A stretch of 10,132 nucleotides of DNA from an uncultured Pseudomonadota bacterium (GTDB lineage Bacteria; Bdellovibrionota_B; Oligoflexia; Oligoflexales; Bog-1112). The DNA lies in NCBI GenBank assembly GCA_937896265.1, contig CALBMD010000166.1, positions 1 to 10,132 on the forward strand, written 5' to 3'. The notes beneath the pieces were generated by a model, which was not told the DNA's origin, ran no database searches, and saw nothing but the letters and a program-made list of their open reading frames with translations. The position numbers and the translations under genes were made by a program. Shown one piece after another: positions 6,555-10,132 of the stretch; the stretch's first letter is position 1, and every line of letters starts with the position of its first letter.

Positions 6555-7891
6555 GCAAAGATCCTTGGATCATAAGCGGTGCTGGCTTGGTGGGCTCTCT
6601 TCTAGCTGTAGCTCTTGGGAAAAAGGGATATCCGGTTGAAGTCTACGAGCTTCGTCAAGACCCCCGAACTCAAACTAGTGGCGAAGGCGATCGTTCTATC
6701 AATTTAGCTCTTGCTAATCGAGGTATCTCAGCTCTCAAAGCCTTTGGTGTTTTTGATCTGATTGAACCTTTGCTCATTCCTATGAGTGGTCGCATGGTGC
6801 ATCGCCTCGACGGTAGTCTTGATTTTCAGCGCTACGGTCAGAAAGACTTCGAAGTCATCTACTCTGTTTCTCGCAATCTTCTAAACCAACGGATGGCGAC
6901 AGCTGCCGAGCAAAGCCCTAATGTAACCCTACATTTTGGCAAAGCTGTGCGTGAGGTGGATACTGTCGGTCGCTCTATCACTTTCGCTGATGGTACAAGC
7001 CGCAACTATCAGGCCCTTATCGGTGCTGATGGTGTCGGTTCTGTTGTGCGTAAGGCTTTACTTGGCACGAAAGAAGCTTCGGTCACAAAGCCTCTTGGTC
7101 ATTCTTACAAAGAATTAAAAATTTACCCCGCTCCTGATGGTAGCTATCGGATGAAAAAAGAGGCTCTCCATATTTGGGCTCGTGGTGAATTTATGCTCAT
7201 CGCTTTGCCTAACTTGGATGGTAGCTTTACGGTCACCTTATTTCTACCTACAGAAGGGCCCCAAAGCTTCGCCGCTTTGACTGATAAGGAGCTTGTGCGT
7301 CAGTTCTTTGCCAAGCATTTTGCTGATGCTCTTGATTTGATGCCTGACCTTACTGAGCAATTTTTTGCTAACCCTACTGGATTTCTTGGCACCATTTCTC
7401 TGGATAAATGGCATCAAGACGATTCGATTTTGCTTATCGGTGATGCGGCTCATGCTATTGTCCCGTTTCACGGTCAGGGTATGAACTGCGGTTTTGAAGA
7501 CTGCGAGGTGCTATTATCTTTGCTTGCCGAGCGTAAGCTGGGCTCTGGTTTATTCAATGCTTTCTATGAGCTGCGCAAGCCTAACTGTGATGCCATTGCG
7601 GAGCTGGCTCTTGAGAACTATGTTGAGATGCGGGCAAAAGTCAACGAGCAGCAGTTTCTTTTGCAAAAAGAAATAGCTTTTATTCTCGAGCGAGAGTTTC
7701 CTGAGCTTTTTGTCCCTCGCTACTCGCTAGTGATGTTTCATCAGGTGCCTTATCACTATGCGCTTAAGGCTGGCCAGGCTCATCTGAAGATTCTCGAGCA
7801 ACTTGCTGTAGGGCTAAATAAAGCGCAAGATGTAGACCTTGCTCAAGCCAAAAATCTTCTTACAAAATACTGTCCCGCTTTGCCTTCTTGA
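6551..7891 (+). CDS. kmo: Kynurenine 3-monooxygenase
   Basis: This 446-residue class A flavoprotein hydroxylase converts kynurenine to 3-hydroxykynurenine with NADPH and O2. The FAD dinucleotide fold is at the N-terminus (GAGLVG, 10-15, ending with E33). The DG motif is at 159-160 in IGADGVGS, and the second FAD motif is LIGDAAHAIVPFHGQGMNCGFED (295-317). YSVSRNLLN (104-112) and ENYVEMR (355-361) are typical of Kmo rather than of other aromatic hydroxylases. The C-terminal stretch is moderately hydrophobic, as in other Kmo proteins that associate loosely with membranes. It has the strongest ribosome-binding site of the operon, AAAGGAGG at 6536-6543, seven bases before its ATG, and that ATG overlaps the kynU stop. 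It appears to be the last enzyme gene of the operon; no clear terminator follows, so the regulator downstream may be read through. Confidence 0.96.
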   Translation: MSKDPWIISGAGLVGSLLAVALGKKGYPVEVYELRQDPRTQTSGEGDRSINLALANRGISALKAFGVFDLIEPLLIPMSGRMVHRLDGSLDFQRYGQKDFEVIYSVSRNLLNQRMATAAEQSPNVTLHFGKAVREVDTVGRSITFADGTSRNYQALIGADGVGSVVRKALLGTKEASVTKPLGHSYKELKIYPAPDGSYRMKKEALHIWARGEFMLIALPNLDGSFTVTLFLPTEGPQSFAALTDKELVRQFFAKHFADALDLMPDLTEQFFANPTGFLGTISLDKWHQDDSILLIGDAAHAIVPFHGQGMNCGFEDCEVLLSLLAERKLGSGLFNAFYELRKPNCDAIAELALENYVEMRAKVNEQQFLLQKEIAFILEREFPELFVPRYSLVMFHQVPYHYALKAGQAHLKILEQLAVGLNKAQDVDLAQAKNLLTKYCPALPS

Positions 7892-7920
7892 AAAAACTGC
7901 CTGCGAAATTTTTATGTAAG

Positions 7921-7959
7921 TTTTCGACGACACTCATTAGCTATAAAATATGCTACACT
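7921..7959 (+). promoter_or_regulatory. AT-rich candidate promoter for the response-regulator gene
   Basis: The 95-base gap after kmo contains TATAAA (7942-7947) and TGCTACACT (7951-7959, an extended -10 look-alike), but no good -35 box at standard spacing. Either could give the regulator its own promoter. The evidence is weak and read-through from kmo is equally possible. Confidence 0.25.
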
Positions 7960-7986
7960 GAGAGAAGAAGCTGCTAAGGAGGCCTT

Positions 7987-8340
7987 ATGCAAAAAAAAAT
8001 CTTAGTCGTAGACGATGACGAAGATATTTTGTATCTGGTGTCGGCCTATCTCAAAGAGAGCTATGAAGTTATCCAAACTTCTTACGTTTCAGATGCTCTC
8101 TACATTTTTCAACGCGACAAAGTTGACCTGTTGATTGTTGACTATCTCATGTCTCCTCGTAACGGAATGTACCTTGTTAAAGAAATTCGAAAAATAGATA
8201 CACGGACCCCCGTTGTTGTTATCAGCGGCTATACCACCTCAGGGTTGGAGCAAGATTTGGCAACCTATCAAATCGCCAGCGTTATGCCAAAGCCTCTTGA
8301 AAAAGAAGAGCTTTTAACCTGTGTAGAATCTTTAATCTAG
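7987..8340 (+). CDS. Stand-alone receiver-domain response regulator
   Basis: This 117-residue protein is a single CheY-like receiver domain and nothing else. The acidic pocket is D10 and D11, the phosphoacceptor is D52 in LLIVDYLM, the switch residue is S80 in VVVISGY, and the conserved lysine is K102 in MPKPLEKEEL. All key residues are intact, so it should accept phosphate from a histidine kinase or phosphotransfer protein. There is no DNA-binding or enzymatic output domain, so it signals through protein contact or within a phosphorelay. AAGGAGG (7976-7982) lies four bases before the ATG, a strong site. No kinase is encoded in the window. It follows kmo on the same strand, so co-expression with kynurenine catabolism is possible but unproven. 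Confidence 0.9.
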   Translation: MQKKILVVDDDEDILYLVSAYLKESYEVIQTSYVSDALYIFQRDKVDLLIVDYLMSPRNGMYLVKEIRKIDTRTPVVVISGYTTSGLEQDLATYQIASVMPKPLEKEELLTCVESLI

Positions 8341-8382
8341 TTGTCTTGTGTTATGATTAAATAATAAACACTACACGAATCT

Positions 8383-8415
8383 TCCACAACCCCAGTGGAT
8401 TATCTTGATTTTTTG
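8383..8415 (+). terminator. Weak candidate terminator after the response regulator
   Basis: TCCAC (8383-8387) pairs with GTGGA (8395-8399) around a seven-base loop, and a T-rich stretch ending in TTTTTT follows within about 16 bases. The stem is short and the T-run is displaced, so this is a low-confidence terminator. Confidence 0.25.
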
Positions 8416-8468
8416 CCATTTAACATGCTGAAATGATGTATTTCTTCCGGATTGGTTAAATATTAGGC

Positions 8469-8488
8469 AGACCCCCTTTTGGGAGGCT
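8469..8488 (-). terminator. Candidate terminator hairpin for the permease gene
   Basis: Read on the minus strand, AGCCTCCC and GGGGGTCT pair around an AAAA loop, with one mismatch and one T-G wobble. It lies about 45 bases beyond the permease stop. No strong U-run follows in that direction, so termination efficiency is uncertain; the stem is weaker in the opposite direction. Confidence 0.35.
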
Positions 8489-8535
8489 TTAGCTAACCAT
8501 AACTTAAATGGAAGTGGCTGCTGCGGTTAGCTAAA
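8488..8535. repeat. 11-bp perfect inverted repeat overlapping the permease stop codon
   Basis: TTTAGCTAACC (8488-8498) and GGTTAGCTAAA (8525-8535) are exact reverse complements separated by 26 bases. The right arm contains the permease stop codon (8533-8531). A third partial copy, GGTTA (8454-8458), could pair with the left arm instead, enclosing the GC-rich hairpin at 8469-8488. This may be part of a compound 3'-end structure for the convergent genes. Confidence 0.6.
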
Positions 8536-10132
8536 TATCTTCGGTGAGAGCTACACGCTGGAACGCTTGAGAGGAATTTTTTCGCTCTACGTTTGGTAGA
8601 GTGGGCCTTGACTTGCGCAGGCGACTATTGCGATAGCCATAGCTTAGATACACGCAGGCACCAATAAAAAGCCAGACAGCAAGACGCATCCATGTATCAG
8701 CAGGAAGGCCTGACATAACCCAAAGACAAGATAAAGCACCTGCTGGAGCTACTAACCAATAGACTGGGGTCTTAAATGGCCTTGGAGTCTGTGGGTTGGT
8801 AAAGCGAAGGATGGGAATGCCTGCGCAGACCACAACAAAAGCTAACAAGGTACCGATAGAAACCAGCTCGCCTACTTGGTTCATAGGCATAATACCTGCA
8901 CTGATAAAACAGAAGATGCCTGTTCCCACTGTCGCCAAATGAGGGGTCGCAAATTTATTGTGTAGCCGATCAAACCATGGCAAAAGCCCGTCGCGGCCCA
9001 TAGCATAAAGTACTCGCGTTTGCCCTAAAGAAAGAACAAGGGCACCAGAGGTTAGCCCCGCTAAGGCGCCTAACTTCACCACAAAAGTAAAGCTCTTTTG
9101 CATCCATTCTGGCCACTCGCGTAACGCTACAATGCGGTCTATACCCACAGCAATAGGATCAGGAACACCAAGCTCGGTGTAGTTAACGACGCCGGTGATG
9201 ACAAGCGCCATCAAAATATAGAAGAGGGTACAAATAAAAAGAGAGGTCAAGATACCAATTGGCAAATCACGACGAGGATTTTTACATTCCTGAGCTGTGG
9301 TAGAAACGGCATCAAAACCAATGAAGGCAAAGAAGACAACACCTGCTCCAGCAAGCACACCTGGCCAGCCGAAGCTATTGTGCCATTCACCAGCGCGAAA
9401 CACAGCGCGTTCGACAGGAATAAATTGACTCAAACCGCTAGCGTCCGGATTGACAAACCAGTTGGTAGGATCAATCACAGACCAGCCTAAGACAATAAAT
9501 AGAGTGAGGATTGTTATTTTTATGAAGACGATGACATTATTAAAAACAACGCTCTTGCGCATACCGCGATAAAGGACGCAGGCAATAAACAAAGCAAAAG
9601 CTGAAGCAGGAACATTCCATAAGCCATGGGTGAGAGTCCCATCGGAGAGTAACAGCTCTTCCCAAGGGCCGCGGGTAAAGCGCATAGCTGTATCGTTAAG
9701 GTGAATACCGAGAGTCTTAGATAATAAAGAGACAAAGTATCCTGACCATGAAGCGCTGATAGTCACAGCGCCAAAGGCATACTCAAGAATAAGGTTCCAG
9801 CCAATAAACCAGGCAACTACTTCGCCCATCGTGGCATAGGAGTATGCGTATGCCGAACCTGAAACGGGAACCATTGCTGCCATTTCTGCATAACAAAGAC
9901 CAGCGAAAGTGCAGAGAATGCCCCCGATAATAAAACTATAGACAATGCCCGGCCCAGCATAGTGGGCTGCTGCTGCCCCTGTGAGCGAGAAAATCCCCGC
10001 GCCAATGATAGCCCCAATACCTAGGGTTGTGAGATTAAACACGCCTAATGTGCGCTCAAGCTTTTGTCCAGCTTTGCCTTCGCTAGCATCCACATCGGCA
10101 ATCAAATGATTGAGATCTTTCTTTATGAAAAG
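8531..10132 (-). CDS. APC-superfamily amino-acid permease (CAT-like), 5' end beyond the right edge
   Basis: This is a polytopic inner-membrane amino-acid transporter of the APC superfamily, closest in pattern to the cationic amino-acid transporter (CAT) group. The hallmark first-helix segment GIGAIIGAGIFSLTG is followed by FAGLCYAEMAAMVPVSGSAY and a long series of hydrophobic helices (about twelve or more), with a hydrophilic tail rich in Arg, Lys and Ser. A TTG at 10105 could start it, but the frame stays open upstream to the edge and encodes LFIKKDLNH, which resembles the usual N-terminal leader of this family. I therefore treat the gene as truncated by the window, with 533 residues visible. 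Substrate is not readable; uptake of an aromatic amino acid to feed the neighbouring pathway is only a possibility. It runs convergently with the response regulator, so it has its own promoter outside the window. Confidence 0.92.
   Translation of the reverse strand, partial: LFIKKDLNHLIADVDASEGKAGQKLERTLGVFNLTTLGIGAIIGAGIFSLTGAAAAHYAGPGIVYSFIIGGILCTFAGLCYAEMAAMVPVSGSAYAYSYATMGEVVAWFIGWNLILEYAFGAVTISASWSGYFVSLLSKTLGIHLNDTAMRFTRGPWEELLLSDGTLTHGLWNVPASAFALFIACVLYRGMRKSVVFNNVIVFIKITILTLFIVLGWSVIDPTNWFVNPDASGLSQFIPVERAVFRAGEWHNSFGWPGVLAGAGVVFFAFIGFDAVSTTAQECKNPRRDLPIGILTSLFICTLFYILMALVITGVVNYTELGVPDPIAVGIDRIVALREWPEWMQKSFTFVVKLGALAGLTSGALVLSLGQTRVLYAMGRDGLLPWFDRLHNKFATPHLATVGTGIFCFISAGIMPMNQVGELVSIGTLLAFVVVCAGIPILRFTNPQTPRPFKTPVYWLVAPAGALSCLWVMSGLPADTWMRLAVWLFIGACVYLSYGYRNSRLRKSRPTLPNVERKNSSQAFQRVALTEDI

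Noticed and set aside
1..10132. CRISPR array, tRNA or rRNA genes, insertion sequences
   Set aside because: No regularly spaced direct repeats, no tRNA-like cloverleaf sequence, no transposase motifs and no terminal repeats with target duplications were seen.

Overview
The window looks like the chromosome of a Gram-negative bacterium, most likely a pseudomonadotan with moderate to low G+C. The reasons are a lipoprotein-type N-terminus, Shine-Dalgarno spacing throughout, a YegD-type Hsp70 and a bacterial kynurenine operon. I cannot fix the genus. The gene mix would suit a host-associated or amino-acid-using organism, but that is inference.

Layout. Positions 1-2141 are on the minus strand: the start of an AT-rich lipoprotein-like gene that runs off the left edge, preceded by a short Hsp70-type ATPase (nucleotide-binding domain only). 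A 374-base divergent intergenic region (2142-2515) holds candidate promoters facing both ways and a striking 54-base near-perfect inverted repeat. Positions 2516-7891 are a compact plus-strand operon of six genes: a RidA-family probable 2-aminomuconate deaminase, 3-hydroxyanthranilate 3,4-dioxygenase, ACMS decarboxylase (ACMSD), a Cof-type HAD phosphatase, kynureninase and kynurenine 3-monooxygenase. Internal gaps are at most 26 bases and two junctions overlap (TGATG and ATGA). A stand-alone receiver-domain response regulator follows at 7987-8340. A convergent APC-superfamily amino-acid permease (8531 to the right edge) is truncated by the window; its true start lies beyond base 10132.

How the genes fit together. 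Kmo makes 3-hydroxykynurenine, KynU cleaves it to 3-hydroxyanthranilate and alanine, the dioxygenase opens the ring to 2-amino-3-carboxymuconate semialdehyde, and ACMSD decarboxylates it. The RidA-like protein probably deaminates 2-aminomuconate further down. ACMSD diverts carbon away from quinolinate, so this is a catabolic route rather than an NAD-synthesis route. Tryptophan 2,3-dioxygenase, kynurenine formamidase and 2-aminomuconate semialdehyde dehydrogenase are not in this operon, whose two ends both lie inside the window. The HAD phosphatase is the unexpected member.

I do not see a clearly new system. The points most worth a second look are the HAD gene in the kynurenine operon, the absence of the entry steps, the lipoprotein gene whose only good start is an ATC codon, and the large hairpin between the divergent genes.
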